From Polyangiaceae bacterium (lineage in GTDB: Bacteria > Myxococcota_A > Polyangia > Polyangiales > Polyangiaceae): DNA of 64,000 nt. The notes beneath the pieces were generated by a model that had not been told where the DNA came from, searched no databases, and worked only from the letters and a program-made list of their open reading frames with translations. Positions 43,197-52,710 of the stretch are shown piece by piece (the first letter of the stretch is position 1; each line of letters opens with the position of its first letter). A program made the position numbers and the translations under genes. The stretch covers positions 310,001-374,000 of the forward strand of contig JADJYE010000002.1 of NCBI GenBank assembly GCA_016719945.1, given 5' to 3'.

Positions 43197-44765
43197 ATGG
43201 CGGCCGTGTATCTTCGGAGGATGCGAGCTCGCCTCCTCCGTGCGGCTGCCTTCGGTGTCACGGTCTGGGTCTGCGGCGACGCCGCGGCCGCCACCTACGA
43301 GATCGGTCCGACCGACGATCTGCCGGCCGCCATCGACGCGCTGCTCCCAGGCGACGAGCTCGTCCTCGCTGGCGGGACCTATACGCTGAGCGGATACTTC
43401 GAGATCGGCGTCAGCGGCGAGAGCGGCGCGCCGATCGTCATCCGTGCGGCGGAGGGCGAGCTGCCTGTGCTGCAGCAGACTGCAGCGCAGAACATCGTCA
43501 ACGTCAGCGGCTCCTATCTGACGCTGCGCGGGCTCGAGCTCACCGGCGGCGACCGGGGGATACGCATCCAAGGCGCGAGCTACGTGACCGTCGAGGACTG
43601 CCACGTCCACGATACGACCGCGAACGCGATCAGCGCCAACGACGCCGGCGTCGACTACGCGGGCATCGTCCTTCGGCGCAATCGCATCCACGATACGGGC
43701 GGCAACGGCGAGGGCATGTACCTCGGCTGCAACGACGCGGCCTGCGCGTTCCACGACGGCGTCATCGAGGGCAACTGGATCCACGACACCAACGGCCCCA
43801 CGGTCGACCAGGGAGACGGCATCGAGATCAAGGAGGGCAGCTACGGCAACGTCGTGCGTGACAACGTGATCCACGACACCGGATATCCTTGCATCATCAC
43901 CTACAGCACGGTGGGCAACGGTCCGCCCAATGTCGTCGAGCGCAATGTCATGTGGGCATGCGGAGACCACGGCATCCAGTCGGCGGCGGACGCGATCATC
44001 CGCAACAACATCGTGCTCGGGGCCGCGGCGGACGGCATCCGCAACCAGCCCCACCAGGCGGGCGCGCCCGCCAACCTGGTGATCTCTCACAACACCATCC
44101 TCGCGCCCGCGGGCGACGCCATTCGCTCCGACGGGATCGTCGGCTCGCTGGTCATCGCCAACAACGCGGTCTACGCGCAGAGCGGCAACGCCATCCGCGT
44201 AGCGGGGGATCTCTCCGCGGTGGTGACGGCGGGCAACCTCGGAGTCGGCTCCGTGGTCGGCGTCTCCAGCGGCTTCGACGCGAGCGGAGGCCTCGCTGAC
44301 TTCGTGGGAGCGAGCTTCTCTGGCGCTCCCCCCAATGATGTCTTCCCTGCCGTCGGGTCGGCCCTCATCGGCGCGGCCGACGCCGCCTACCTCGTCGAGG
44401 ACGACTTCAATGGCAACCCCCGCAATGGCGCGCTCGACGTCGGCGCGTACACCTCCGACCCGGCGGGTAACCCTGGCTGGGTGATCGCGCCAGGCTTCAA
44501 GGACGCTGTCGTTGGCCAGGGCGGAGAGGGCGGCGGGGGCGCTGGCGGGGGTGGCACCGGCGGCGACGCCGCCGGGGGCGGCAGCGCCAACGGAGGCGCA
44601 GCCCCCAGCGGCGGCAGCGGAGGCGAGGGCGGCTCGGACAGTGACGACGGCGCCTCCGACGGCTGCGACTGCGCCGCTGGCGCAGGCTCGACCGCGCCGC
44701 TCGGGCCCAGCGTCCTCCTCCTGGGGGCGATGGCGCTGCTCCGCCGGCGGAGGAGACGAGCGTAG
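43197..44765 (+). CDS. Right-handed parallel beta-helix protein with MYXO-CTERM-like tail
   Basis: About 522 residues with a signal peptide (cut near AAAATYEI). ATG 43221 is an alternative start, but GGAGG there touches the ATG. The body is a parallel beta-helix (PbH1 repeats such as YVTVEDCHVHDTTANAI, VVRDNVIHDTG, VERNVMWACGDHGI), the fold of pectate lyases and related polysaccharide enzymes. It is followed by a Gly-rich linker and a sorting tail: GCDC, hydrophobic segment LGPSVLLLGAMALL, and terminal Arg cluster. This tripartite signal marks rhombosortase-like/myxosortase processing and surface display. Catalytic residues were not identified. The gene ends at the edge of the poly-G region. 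Confidence 0.83.
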   Translation: MAAVYLRRMRARLLRAAAFGVTVWVCGDAAAATYEIGPTDDLPAAIDALLPGDELVLAGGTYTLSGYFEIGVSGESGAPIVIRAAEGELPVLQQTAAQNIVNVSGSYLTLRGLELTGGDRGIRIQGASYVTVEDCHVHDTTANAISANDAGVDYAGIVLRRNRIHDTGGNGEGMYLGCNDAACAFHDGVIEGNWIHDTNGPTVDQGDGIEIKEGSYGNVVRDNVIHDTGYPCIITYSTVGNGPPNVVERNVMWACGDHGIQSAADAIIRNNIVLGAAADGIRNQPHQAGAPANLVISHNTILAPAGDAIRSDGIVGSLVIANNAVYAQSGNAIRVAGDLSAVVTAGNLGVGSVVGVSSGFDASGGLADFVGASFSGAPPNDVFPAVGSALIGAADAAYLVEDDFNGNPRNGALDVGAYTSDPAGNPGWVIAPGFKDAVVGQGGEGGGGAGGGGTGGDAAGGGSANGGAAPSGGSGGEGGSDSDDGASDGCDCAAGAGSTAPLGPSVLLLGAMALLRRRRRRA

Positions 44766-44780
44766 CCGGCCCGCCGCCCA

Positions 44781-45083
<303 letters not shown>

Positions 45084-45401
45084 CCGGGCCGCCATCCTCG
45101 CAGCCGCGCGTGCTCGTCCGGCACCCAAGAGGTCGTCGCTGCGGCATTGAGCCCACGAGCTGCGCGCGACGTCCCGGCCCGCACCATGAACGCGCGCCCC
45201 GACGATGCGGGGCATCATCCCCTGCTGGGTCGCAGGGCGCTCGTCGTCGCGAGCCGCACAGCGACAAAGAGCGAGGACGTCCGCCGAGCATAGCGGCGCT
45301 CGGGGCGCGGCGTCACGAGGAGTGGGGCGACAGGTGTCCGTTCGGCAGCCCGTTGAACGAGGTCGAGGTGCTGGGGCGCCTCCCAAGGCGACAGCGAGGG
45401 G

Positions 45402-45424
45402 GACCCTTCGTCGAATGGGTTGCC
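45402..45424. repeat. Direct repeat copy 1
   Basis: GACCCTTCGTCGAATGGGTT and the following GCC recur with two substitutions at 45539. Each copy contains the imperfect palindrome ACCCTTCG...CGAATGGGT, so each could form a small bulged hairpin. Possible dispersed intergenic repeat of this genome. Confidence 0.5.
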
Positions 45425-45538
45425 TTGGTGTCGCCGAGGCGGTCCCACGAGGGCGGCTCAATGCCCGCCTTCAAGTGGATTCGGGCCGGGAGGTGCCGTC
45501 CGAATAGCCTGCTGGAGAGTGGCGGCGACTCGGAGCGC

Positions 45539-45561
45539 GACCCTTCGTCAAATGGGTTACC
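45539..45561. repeat. Direct repeat copy 2
   Basis: GACCCTTCGTCAAATGGGTT and the following ACC match copy 1 at 21 of 23 positions, 137 bases downstream of it. The flanks differ apart from a loose resemblance of the preceding GCGAC/GAG-rich bases, so the repeated unit is short. Confidence 0.5.
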
Positions 45562-45673
45562 TCTCTGTCGCGGGACTGCGCTTCGCCACCGCCCTCGCCC
45601 CGAAGAGGGTCGCCGTCCGGGTTGACCGCCCGCGCCATCAGAGGCATCTATCGCCACGTCGAGGAGGTCGAGG

Positions 45674-46624
45674 ATGCGGCTTGCAAGGTGCGGGAAGCTC
45701 GCGGTCGCGCTCATTGCGCTCTGCTCGTGTGGCGCGCAAGGGACATCGCTCTCCTCGTCCGGGTGGTCGTCGTCCTCGTCGTCGCTCGCCTCCTCGCCGT
45801 CGTCGGCCTCCTCGCCGTCGTCGGCTTCTGCGGAGCGGGGGGTCGCCATCACCAAGCGCTTCCCCGCGCTGGGCGACAAGATGACGAGGATCGTCACCAA
45901 GGCCGCAAAAAAGAAGATCGACCTCGAGGGCCCGCTTGGCGCGAAGAAGGCCGACCTCACCGAGTCCTCCAGCGAGGAGCGCACCGAGGAGTGCCTGGCG
46001 GTCAGCGGCACACGCTGCACGAGGGTCAAGGTCACGTACCTCAAGGCCACGGAGAAGAGCGTTTCGAAGGCTGGCGATGTCGAGGAGCCCAAGCTCCCCC
46101 ACGCCGGCAGGACGTACCTGGTAGCGATCGTTGACGGTGCCGTGGTCATCACCGACGAGTCCGGTCGACCGCCCGAGGTGAGCGAGCTGGAGATGGTCAA
46201 GCGGGACTACAAGCGGTTCGACCAGGACGGCGACCTGCTCGAGGCTCTCCCGCCGCGGATCGAGGTCGGCGACTCGCTGGACGAGGTGGCTCGAGTGCTC
46301 GCGGCTCGTTTCGCCGACGCCGAGGTCAAGCCGAAGAAGCTCGAGGCCAAGGTCACGGCGAAGGCCGTGCGGAACGAGCACGGCAGACCGCTCGTCGACC
46401 TCGAGGTGAGCATCGAATTCGACGGTCTGGTTCCGAAGGACGGGCCCCCGCTGTCGGGCTCGATCTCCGCTGTCGTCACGATCCGCGCCGACACCGGCCG
46501 CTCCCACAAGCAGGAGAAGAGCGGCCCGCTCGTGGCCACGCTCGACGGCAACAACCCCGGAAAGCTCACGGGCAAGGTGACGATTCAGTCTAGCGAGACG
46601 ACAACGTACAGCTACTCGTTCTGA
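45674..46624 (+). CDS. Exported protein with Ser-rich linker, unknown function
   Basis: A 316-residue product from ATG 45674, with a signal peptide and probable lipobox ALCSC (Cys about 19). A Ser-rich tract (about 25-52) is followed by a mixed alpha/beta region rich in Lys/Glu/Asp: FPALGDKMTRIVTKAAKKKIDLEG, RCTRVKVTYLKATEK, and the repeated strand-like LVDLEVSIEFDGLV and KLTGKVTIQSSETTTYSYSF at the end. I recognise no family. It follows the damaged poly-G interval and precedes a MYXO-CTERM protein. Confidence 0.62.
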   Translation: MRLARCGKLAVALIALCSCGAQGTSLSSSGWSSSSSSLASSPSSASSPSSASAERGVAITKRFPALGDKMTRIVTKAAKKKIDLEGPLGAKKADLTESSSEERTEECLAVSGTRCTRVKVTYLKATEKSVSKAGDVEEPKLPHAGRTYLVAIVDGAVVITDESGRPPEVSELEMVKRDYKRFDQDGDLLEALPPRIEVGDSLDEVARVLAARFADAEVKPKKLEAKVTAKAVRNEHGRPLVDLEVSIEFDGLVPKDGPPLSGSISAVVTIRADTGRSHKQEKSGPLVATLDGNNPGKLTGKVTIQSSETTTYSYSF

Positions 46625-46678
46625 CCCCAGACATCGCCCGCGCGCTGCGCCTCACCTTGCGGCAGGTGGGGTGAAGAC

Positions 46679-46702
46679 GGCCTCACTCTTGCGCGTGAGG
46701 CC
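46679..46702. terminator. Hairpin downstream of the Ser-rich lipoprotein gene
   Basis: GGCCTCAC (46679-46686) and GTGAGGCC (46695-46702) form a perfect 8-bp stem with an 8-base loop, 55 bases beyond the stop at 46624 and 22 bases before the next ATG. No T-tract. It could be a terminator or leader hairpin. Confidence 0.4.
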
Positions 46703-46723
46703 GCGCATCCCGATCATGAGCCG

Positions 46724-48520
46724 ATGACGCTTCGAGCCTCTGCTGCGCTGCTGCTCACCGTGTGGTTGCTCCCCACCGAGGCGAGCGCGCAGCCCGCGCT
46801 CAAGTGGCAAGCGGGCGGCTGCCAGGGCAGCTCCTGCGACACCGGCTGGTACGCCTCGCCCGCGGTGGTGGACCTCACCGGCGACGGCAGCGTCGAGGTG
46901 CTGTGGGGCGGCTACGACCTCGTCGCGATGAATGGCAGCGACGGCGCCGAGATCTGGCGCGGCGCGAGCGGCAATCGCATGTGGCCGAGCCCCGCCATCG
47001 CAGACCTGGACGGCGACGGTCAGCTCGAGGTCGTCGTCGGTCGCGGCGGCGACGAGCTCAGCGTGTACTCGGCCGCGGGGGCGCTGTTGTGGACGCGCAA
47101 CCCGTTCGGCAGCGGCGAGGTGCGCACGCTGGCGCTCGCCAACCTCGACAGCACGGGCCCGATCGAGATCATCGTCGGGCGCGGCAGCGGCGGCGACGTG
47201 GAGCAGGTGAGCGTGTACCAGCCCGATGGCTCGGTGCGGTCCGGCTTCCCTGCGCGGCGCGCGGGAGAGCCGGGCTACGGCTGGGGCATGTACAACCAGA
47301 ACGTCACCATCGGCGATCTGAACGGCGACGGGCAGCGCGAGATCATCGCGCCCACGGACACGCACTACATCACCGCGCTCGCCCCCAACGGCGACCAGCT
47401 CCCCGCCAGCGACGTGTACGGCGCAGGCAAGGTCTGGAGCCAAGTGGGTGTGCACGTCGACCAGGCCGCAGACCTGCAGGGCTATGCCGATTGCGGCACC
47501 CAGCATCGGCCCAACTTCGCCAACAGCGCGCCGGTGATCGCGGACGTCGACGGCGACGGGACCGACGAGATCATCGTCGTCGGCGACGTGTACGACTGCG
47601 GCGTTGGCGATCCGGACGGTGACCTCTACCACACGCCCTGGATCCTGAAGCTCGATCGCACCCGCTGGAGCGGCGGCGGCCACGACTGGACCACGCTGCC
47701 CGCGTCGGGCTCCGGTCCGCTCTCGCAGGACTACAACGTGATCCAGAACAGCGTCACCAGCGCGGTCGTGGCCGATCTCGACAACGACGGAGAGAAGGAG
47801 ATCTTGTACCCCTCGTACGATGGCAAGCTGCACGCCTATTGGCTCGATCGCACGGCCCACGGCAGCTGGCCCTTCGACGTACCCGGCGCCGGCATCCGCT
47901 TTGCGAGTGAGCCGGCGATCGTGGACATCGAGGGTGACGGCCCCGCTGAGGTCATCTTCACCTCCTGGCCGGAGAATGGGGGCAACCGCATCGGGCAGCT
48001 GTTCGTGCTCGACGCGCTGGGCAACCAGCTCTTCGCCGTCGACTTGCCGGCGCCGCTGAGCGACGACTGGAACGGGTCCCTCGGCGCGCCTACCGTCGCG
48101 AACATCGACGCCGATCCGGACATGGAAATCGTGATCGGCACCACCGCCAGCGGCGTGGTCGCGTACGACCTGCCTGGCTCGGCCGCCGCGCGTATTCTGT
48201 GGGGCACCAGCCGTGGCAGCCTGCTGCGCTCCGGCAACGCCGACGACCCGGGGCCGGTCACCGGCGAGGGAGGCAATGGCGCAGGCGGCAATGGCGCGGG
48301 CGGCAACGGCGCCGGGGGTGAGGGCAGCGGTGCAGGCAATGGCAGCGGAAACAACGGCAGCGGCGCGAGCGCGGGCGCAGGCGGGGACGCGGCCAACGAT
48401 GGCGGCGGCGAGGCCGGGTGCGACTGCCGCGCCGCGAGCAGCCCTTCGCCGAGCCGCCTCGCCTGGCTCGGCGCGCTGGCGTTGGTCGCCCTGGGCTGGC
48501 GTCGCGCGCAGCGGGGCTGA
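46724..48520 (+). CDS. FG-GAP/VCBS-repeat surface protein with MYXO-CTERM-like tail
   Basis: A 598-residue secreted protein: signal peptide (MTLRASAALLLTVWLLPTEASA) and a predicted integrin-like propeller with repeated Asp-rich Ca-binding loops: VVDLTGDGSVEVLWGG, IADLDGDGQLEVVVG, IGDLNGDGQREIIAP, VADLDNDGEKEILYP, VDIEGDGPAEVIF. A long Gly/Asn/Ala linker (about 510-565) leads to the sorting tail AGCDC, a hydrophobic segment LAWLGALALVALGW and RRAQRG. Cysteine pairs (CQGSSC) lie in the first blade. Likely displayed on the outer membrane for adhesion or binding; no enzymatic motif found. Confidence 0.86.
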   Translation: MTLRASAALLLTVWLLPTEASAQPALKWQAGGCQGSSCDTGWYASPAVVDLTGDGSVEVLWGGYDLVAMNGSDGAEIWRGASGNRMWPSPAIADLDGDGQLEVVVGRGGDELSVYSAAGALLWTRNPFGSGEVRTLALANLDSTGPIEIIVGRGSGGDVEQVSVYQPDGSVRSGFPARRAGEPGYGWGMYNQNVTIGDLNGDGQREIIAPTDTHYITALAPNGDQLPASDVYGAGKVWSQVGVHVDQAADLQGYADCGTQHRPNFANSAPVIADVDGDGTDEIIVVGDVYDCGVGDPDGDLYHTPWILKLDRTRWSGGGHDWTTLPASGSGPLSQDYNVIQNSVTSAVVADLDNDGEKEILYPSYDGKLHAYWLDRTAHGSWPFDVPGAGIRFASEPAIVDIEGDGPAEVIFTSWPENGGNRIGQLFVLDALGNQLFAVDLPAPLSDDWNGSLGAPTVANIDADPDMEIVIGTTASGVVAYDLPGSAAARILWGTSRGSLLRSGNADDPGPVTGEGGNGAGGNGAGGNGAGGEGSGAGNGSGNNGSGASAGAGGDAANDGGGEAGCDCRAASSPSPSRLAWLGALALVALGWRRAQRG

Positions 48521-48533
48521 TCTTTCCTCGCCG

Positions 48534-49457
48534 TCAACGCCCCGCGGACACCTCGCGGGGCGTTGCCATTCCAGCGGTCGCCACGTGGCGCGCCAGGAAC
48601 GCACGGATCCGCCCCGCCAGCTCCCCGCTGAACTCCGCTGGCGTGTAGTGGGTCCCCCCCTGGACGACGAAGACCTCTGCGTGGGGGAGGTGATCGGCCA
48701 GCCGGAACGCGGTCGAGACCGGCGTCATGATGTCTCGCGTGCCGGTCACGATCAGCGTCGGCTGCCGGAGCTCGTGCAGGAATGGCGTGGCGTCGTATTG
48801 GTGGAGCCAGCGCATGACGCGGAAGTACCGCGCCCAGTCGATGTGGCGGAACTCCTCGAGGATCGATTCGAAGTACTCGGGCTCTTGGGTGATGACGCCG
48901 AGCCGGTGCACCAGCTTCCCGATGCCCTTCGCGCCAAAGATGCGGACGCTCCACGGGTTGGCGATTCGGCCCACCGTGTCCCCCACGCGGTCGATCGCGC
49001 CCACCATCGCGCGCGCCAGCAGCGGGTGCGGCATCGCGTGGCTCAGCGCCGACTCGATGGGTCCGTTGATGAGCAACAGGGCGAGCGGTCGCTCGGGGCG
49101 GCGCCGCGCATACTCGAGGCTGATGGGGACCGCCATGCTCCAGCCCCCGAGCACGAAGCGGTCGAGCCCCTCCGCTTGCACGACGGCCTCGAGGTCGTCC
49201 GCGTTGCTCGGGATGTCGAGGGCATCGGGGTCCGCGGGCGCCCCCGAGCGCTGGAAGCCTCGCATGTCCCAGGTGATGACCCGGACGTCTCGTGACAGCG
49301 CCGTGTAGAGGCGGAGCATCGAGATCAGCGGCGCGCCCATCGCGGGCGGCGCGACCCACGTGAGGGGACCGTCCCCCACGACGTAGTAGGCGAGGCTCGT
49401 TCCGTCGGCGCTGGTCGTGAAGCGGGGCTCGGGGATCGACAAGGGTGCTGGGCTCAT
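48534..49457 (-). CDS. Alpha/beta hydrolase
   Basis: A 307-residue protein from ATG 49457 (an alternative start at 49499 adds 14 residues). Alpha/beta-hydrolase order: ITWDMRGFQRSG, nucleophile elbow LGGWSMAVPISLEYA (Gly-Trp-Ser-Met-Ala, the last Gly of the elbow replaced by Ala), LLINGPIES, acid Asp in IVTGTRDIMTP, and His in VVQGGTHYTP. No signal peptide, so cytoplasmic. Substrate unknown; epoxide hydrolase, haloalkane or ester activities occur in this superfamily. Its 3' end carries the shared terminator hairpin. Confidence 0.85.
   Translation of the reverse strand: MSPAPLSIPEPRFTTSADGTSLAYYVVGDGPLTWVAPPAMGAPLISMLRLYTALSRDVRVITWDMRGFQRSGAPADPDALDIPSNADDLEAVVQAEGLDRFVLGGWSMAVPISLEYARRRPERPLALLLINGPIESALSHAMPHPLLARAMVGAIDRVGDTVGRIANPWSVRIFGAKGIGKLVHRLGVITQEPEYFESILEEFRHIDWARYFRVMRWLHQYDATPFLHELRQPTLIVTGTRDIMTPVSTAFRLADHLPHAEVFVVQGGTHYTPAEFSGELAGRIRAFLARHVATAGMATPREVSAGR
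48536..48564. terminator. Bidirectional terminator hairpin
   Basis: AACGCCCCGCG (48536-48546) and CGCGGGGCGTT (48554-48564) form a perfect 11-bp stem with a 7-base loop, 15 bases beyond the FG-GAP gene stop. It overlaps the last codons of the convergent hydrolase. T-richness is slight. Position and strength fit a shared terminator. Confidence 0.6.
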
Positions 49458-49542
49458 ACTCGGCTTCGATCTGCAGACAGCGAGCTTCTTCTTGTACACG
49501 CGCAGGCGGCAGCTGGCCGAGCGGTGATGTCGACAAAATGGA

Positions 49543-49573
49543 GAGAGCCCCCGCGAAAGACGCAGGGGCTCTC
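49543..49573 (-). terminator. Rho-independent terminator of the beta-propeller lipoprotein gene
   Basis: GAGAGCCCC (49543-49551) pairs with GGGGCTCTC (49565-49573). One mismatch and a further GCG/CGC pairing enclose an AAAGA loop. On the minus strand the stem is followed by TCCATTTTGT, a modest T-tract. It lies 20 bases beyond the stop at 49593. Confidence 0.7.
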
Positions 49574-49592
49574 GAGCGCGCGGGCGCTACGC

Positions 49593-52500
49593 TCAGGGGC
49601 TCAGGTCGAGCACGCTGAGCCCGTAGGGGCCGAGCGAGAGCAGAGCCCTTCCGTCGTGGACCTTCACGTGCTGGACCCACCAAGGCATCTCGCCGATCTT
49701 GGTCGCCTCGAGGTCCTCCAGGTCGGTCGCGTCGAGCGTCACCATCGCGCCGGGCCAGGTGAGGCCAAACATCGTCTTGCCCTCGGCGGCCACGGGGCTC
49801 ACCCACCACGTGTCGTCGAGCGGGGCCGCGGCGGTCTCCAGCTCGCCGGCCCGGATGCCACCGATGACGTGCAGCTTCGCGTCGTACTGCTCGGTCTGCG
49901 TCTCGTAGTCGTAGGTGTAGTGGTTGCTCGAGAAGAAGATGCGGTCGTCGCCGACATGCAGTCCGCTCAGCCAGCCGACGGGCATGTCGAGCGTCTCGAG
50001 CAGCTCCACGTCGCCCGAGCCCTCCTCGACGTGAGACAGCTGGAGCCTGCGGTCGAGCACCGTGCACAGGCCGACCTCCTCGCCCCACGCGTCAGGGTCG
50101 CCGTCAGCGTAGGTGTCGAACATCGCGTCGTAGCCCCGCGCATAACACTCGCTCAGCGTGCTCGGGAACTGGACGCGGTCGTAGTCGACCGTGACGAGGT
50201 TGCTCGAGGACCGGTCGAACGCGACGAGCGAGCCGGGCACGTTGATCTTCTCGAGCAGCACCGGGACGAGAGGGAGCGTGACGTCGATGCGATCGAGGTA
50301 GAAGCGGACCTTGCCCGGCAGATCGTCGGCAGGCTCCCAGTGCGACAGCAGGAAGCGTGAGCCGTCGGTGACGAGCCCGGTGTAGCCCTGCCCTGCGGGC
50401 AGGGCGACCGGCGGCAGGAGCGCAGGCGCGTCGGGGTTCGAGATGTCGAGGAACCGCACGCGAGCGCCGGCGATCTCGTATTGACCCGGCGCGGCGAACA
50501 GCTCTTGGAACGCGAGCGTCGGCCCGATCTGGGCGATCGTGTCGCCGTTCGAGATGACGTCGCGGCCGACCCACCAGCCGTAGTTGTAGACGTCCATCGG
50601 CAGGTCGAGGTGCGCGCCGGCTCGCGGGCGGGTCGGGTCCGAGACGTCGACCAGCACGACGCGCGCCGAGGCGCCGGACCAGGACGGCCAGACGAGCGCC
50701 ACCGTGCTGCCGTGCACGAACATGCGCGCGCTCCAGTAGCTCCAACCCCAACACGACTCGTCGCCCTCGGCGCTCGCCAGGGCTGCTCCGAGGTCGAGGG
50801 CGCCGAGCGGCTCGATCGCCGCGGGATCCGACGCCGAGACGATCTCGAGGCGGGGCTCGGTCGTCCACCAATCGGCGGACATGCGCACCACGTGCTCACC
50901 GCTGATGGCGACCTGGGAGACGTGGGCCGAGAGCTGCAGCTGGCCGCGGGTCTCCGGGGCGTCGCGATCCGTGATGTCGAAGCTGCGCAGCTGCTCGTCG
51001 CTGAGCGCCATCAGCCTGTCGCCGTGCATGAAGGCGCGCCGCGCCTGACCCCGGATCGGCGCGACACCTCGCTTGTCGAGGTCGTCGTTGGCCCAGTCGA
51101 TCAGCTGCACGCCGCTGTCGTAGCCGCCGCAGCCGTAGTCGTCCCACTCGTAGGCGCTGAAGGGCACGAGCAAGAGACCCAGCTCCGGGAGGATCTTGAA
51201 CGCCTTGTGGATGCGGTCTTGGTCCTCGGCGAAGTTGCCCCAGTCGCCCCCGAAGTGAGCCCGTTTGCGGAGCGTCGGTGACGTCATGTCGGAGACGTCG
51301 AACAGCGACACGTTGAGCGAGCCGCCGGCCGCTGCGCCGTCGAAGCCGAGGGCGAGCAGCCGGTCACCGCGCGGCTCGATGTGGTAAACCCACCCCGGAA
51401 TCTCGAGGAAACCGGCGACGTAGGGCGCCGCGGGGTCCGAGAGATCGATGGTGTAGAGCGGGTCGGTCTGCTCGGCCGTGATGGCGAACGCGCGCTCGCC
51501 GTCGAACCTGACCGCGCGCAGCGACTCGGGCACCGGCGTGATCAGCTCCGTGCTGCCGAGCGGCGTCACGGAGCTCGAGCTGTGCACCTGGAAGGTCTCG
51601 ACCCGCGGGTAGACCGACGTGTTCCAGGGCTGGCTCACGACCCGCAGCACTCCCTCGTGCTCGTCCATTTGCCAGCGGCTGAGGATCTGCCCCGCGACGT
51701 GCACGCTCGCCCCCACCGCGAGCTGGCCCTCGGAGTCGGAGATGTCGACGATCTGGATCGTCGAGGAGCCGTAGTCGTCGCTGCCCCAGTCCACGCCGCC
51801 GACGTAGATCCGCTCGTCTGTCACGCTGATGCTGCGCTGCCAGCCGTAGTCGTAGCCGCCGTCGCTCAGCACCTCCTGGTCGACCAAAGAGGGCGACGCG
51901 AGGTTCGAGACGTCGAACGCGCTGACGGTGGTGTTCGCCTCGGGCTGGCAGTCCCAGCACCAACCATTTTCGAAGGTGACCGTGTAGAGCACGTCACCCA
52001 CGATGCGGCTGTCCGCGATCTGCCCCGGAAGGTCGAACGAGGCGACCTCGCCGATCTCGGACGGGTCCGTGGCGTCCAGCACCTGCACGTGGCTCGACAC
52101 GACCCACTCCCAGCCGCCGTCCTCGAGCGTCTGGTAGTGACCCCAGCCGTTGAACATCGCCACGACGTGAGCCCCATCGAGGTACATCTCGAAGGGCTCG
52201 CCACCGAGCGCCTTGCGCCCCAGGACCCGCGGCTGGTCAGGGTTCGCGAGATCGATGATCGACAGGCCGCTGTAGCGCGACAGGGCATACAGCGTGTCGC
52301 CGTTCGTCTGGATGATGTCGGCCTCGGTGATGAGGCGCTCCGGGTCCTCTTCGGGCGCCGCGTTCGGAGACTCGGCGCCTTCGCCTTCGCCGGCCGAGCC
52401 GCCGCCGTTGCCGCTCGAGTCGTCGCCCTCGGAGAGGCCGCCGTCGTCCCCATAGCCGGAGCTGCGGTCGGGCGAGGGGTCGTCGGAGACGAAGCCGTTG

Positions 52501-52601
52501 TCTGCGTTGGGCGTTGGCGCCTCCTTGCAGCCGAACGTGGAGAGCGCGGTCACGAGCGCGCCAGCGAGCCACCAGCGAATCGAAGGTTTAAGGGTGCTCA
52601 T
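49593..52601 (-). CDS. Large lipoprotein with C-terminal beta-propeller domain
   Basis: A 1002-residue lipoprotein: signal peptide with lipobox STFGC (Cys25), an acidic Gly/Ser linker to about residue 85, then a Beta_propel-type domain to the end. It carries LVIVD-like repeats with strand pattern xxLxIIDLANPDQPRVLG: VQVLDATDPSEIGEV, VSAFDVSNLASPSLV, IQIVDISDSEGQLA, VSLFDVSDMTSPTL, VVLVDVSDPTRP, VRFLDISNPDAPAL. Such secreted beta-propeller proteins occur in archaea and bacteria; their function is not established. Trp-rich and acidic loops could bind ligand or metal. Ends with its own terminator hairpin. Confidence 0.87.
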   Translation of the reverse strand: MSTLKPSIRWWLAGALVTALSTFGCKEAPTPNADNGFVSDDPSPDRSSGYGDDGGLSEGDDSSGNGGGSAGEGEGAESPNAAPEEDPERLITEADIIQTNGDTLYALSRYSGLSIIDLANPDQPRVLGRKALGGEPFEMYLDGAHVVAMFNGWGHYQTLEDGGWEWVVSSHVQVLDATDPSEIGEVASFDLPGQIADSRIVGDVLYTVTFENGWCWDCQPEANTTVSAFDVSNLASPSLVDQEVLSDGGYDYGWQRSISVTDERIYVGGVDWGSDDYGSSTIQIVDISDSEGQLAVGASVHVAGQILSRWQMDEHEGVLRVVSQPWNTSVYPRVETFQVHSSSSVTPLGSTELITPVPESLRAVRFDGERAFAITAEQTDPLYTIDLSDPAAPYVAGFLEIPGWVYHIEPRGDRLLALGFDGAAAGGSLNVSLFDVSDMTSPTLRKRAHFGGDWGNFAEDQDRIHKAFKILPELGLLLVPFSAYEWDDYGCGGYDSGVQLIDWANDDLDKRGVAPIRGQARRAFMHGDRLMALSDEQLRSFDITDRDAPETRGQLQLSAHVSQVAISGEHVVRMSADWWTTEPRLEIVSASDPAAIEPLGALDLGAALASAEGDESCWGWSYWSARMFVHGSTVALVWPSWSGASARVVLVDVSDPTRPRAGAHLDLPMDVYNYGWWVGRDVISNGDTIAQIGPTLAFQELFAAPGQYEIAGARVRFLDISNPDAPALLPPVALPAGQGYTGLVTDGSRFLLSHWEPADDLPGKVRFYLDRIDVTLPLVPVLLEKINVPGSLVAFDRSSSNLVTVDYDRVQFPSTLSECYARGYDAMFDTYADGDPDAWGEEVGLCTVLDRRLQLSHVEEGSGDVELLETLDMPVGWLSGLHVGDDRIFFSSNHYTYDYETQTEQYDAKLHVIGGIRAGELETAAAPLDDTWWVSPVAAEGKTMFGLTWPGAMVTLDATDLEDLEATKIGEMPWWVQHVKVHDGRALLSLGPYGLSVLDLSP

Positions 52602-52673
52602 GCCCGCATGCTCGCAAGGCCCATGCCGCCCGGGGGTGGCTGCAGCGTCGCGAAACCAGGTCGGCCGCGCTGC

Positions 52674-52702
52674 CCCGCTGCCAGGTTGTGCCGTGCAGCG
52701 GG
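52674..52702 (-). terminator. Hairpin after the secreted esterase gene
   Basis: CCCGCTGC (52674-52681) and GCAGCGGG (52695-52702) form an 8-bp stem with a 13-base loop, 8 bases beyond the esterase stop on the minus strand. No T-tract, so only a candidate. Confidence 0.4.
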
Positions 52703-52710
52703 CGTCCGCG

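Larger units (their letters stand above)
45084..45673. other. Gene-free interval with direct repeats
   Basis: About 590 bases between the poly-G block and the next lipoprotein gene. I see no convincing coding frame: the open frames are short, Arg/Pro-rich and lack ribosome sites. The only structure noticed is a pair of direct repeats (45402-45424 and 45539-45561). It may hold the promoter of the downstream gene. Confidence 0.5.
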
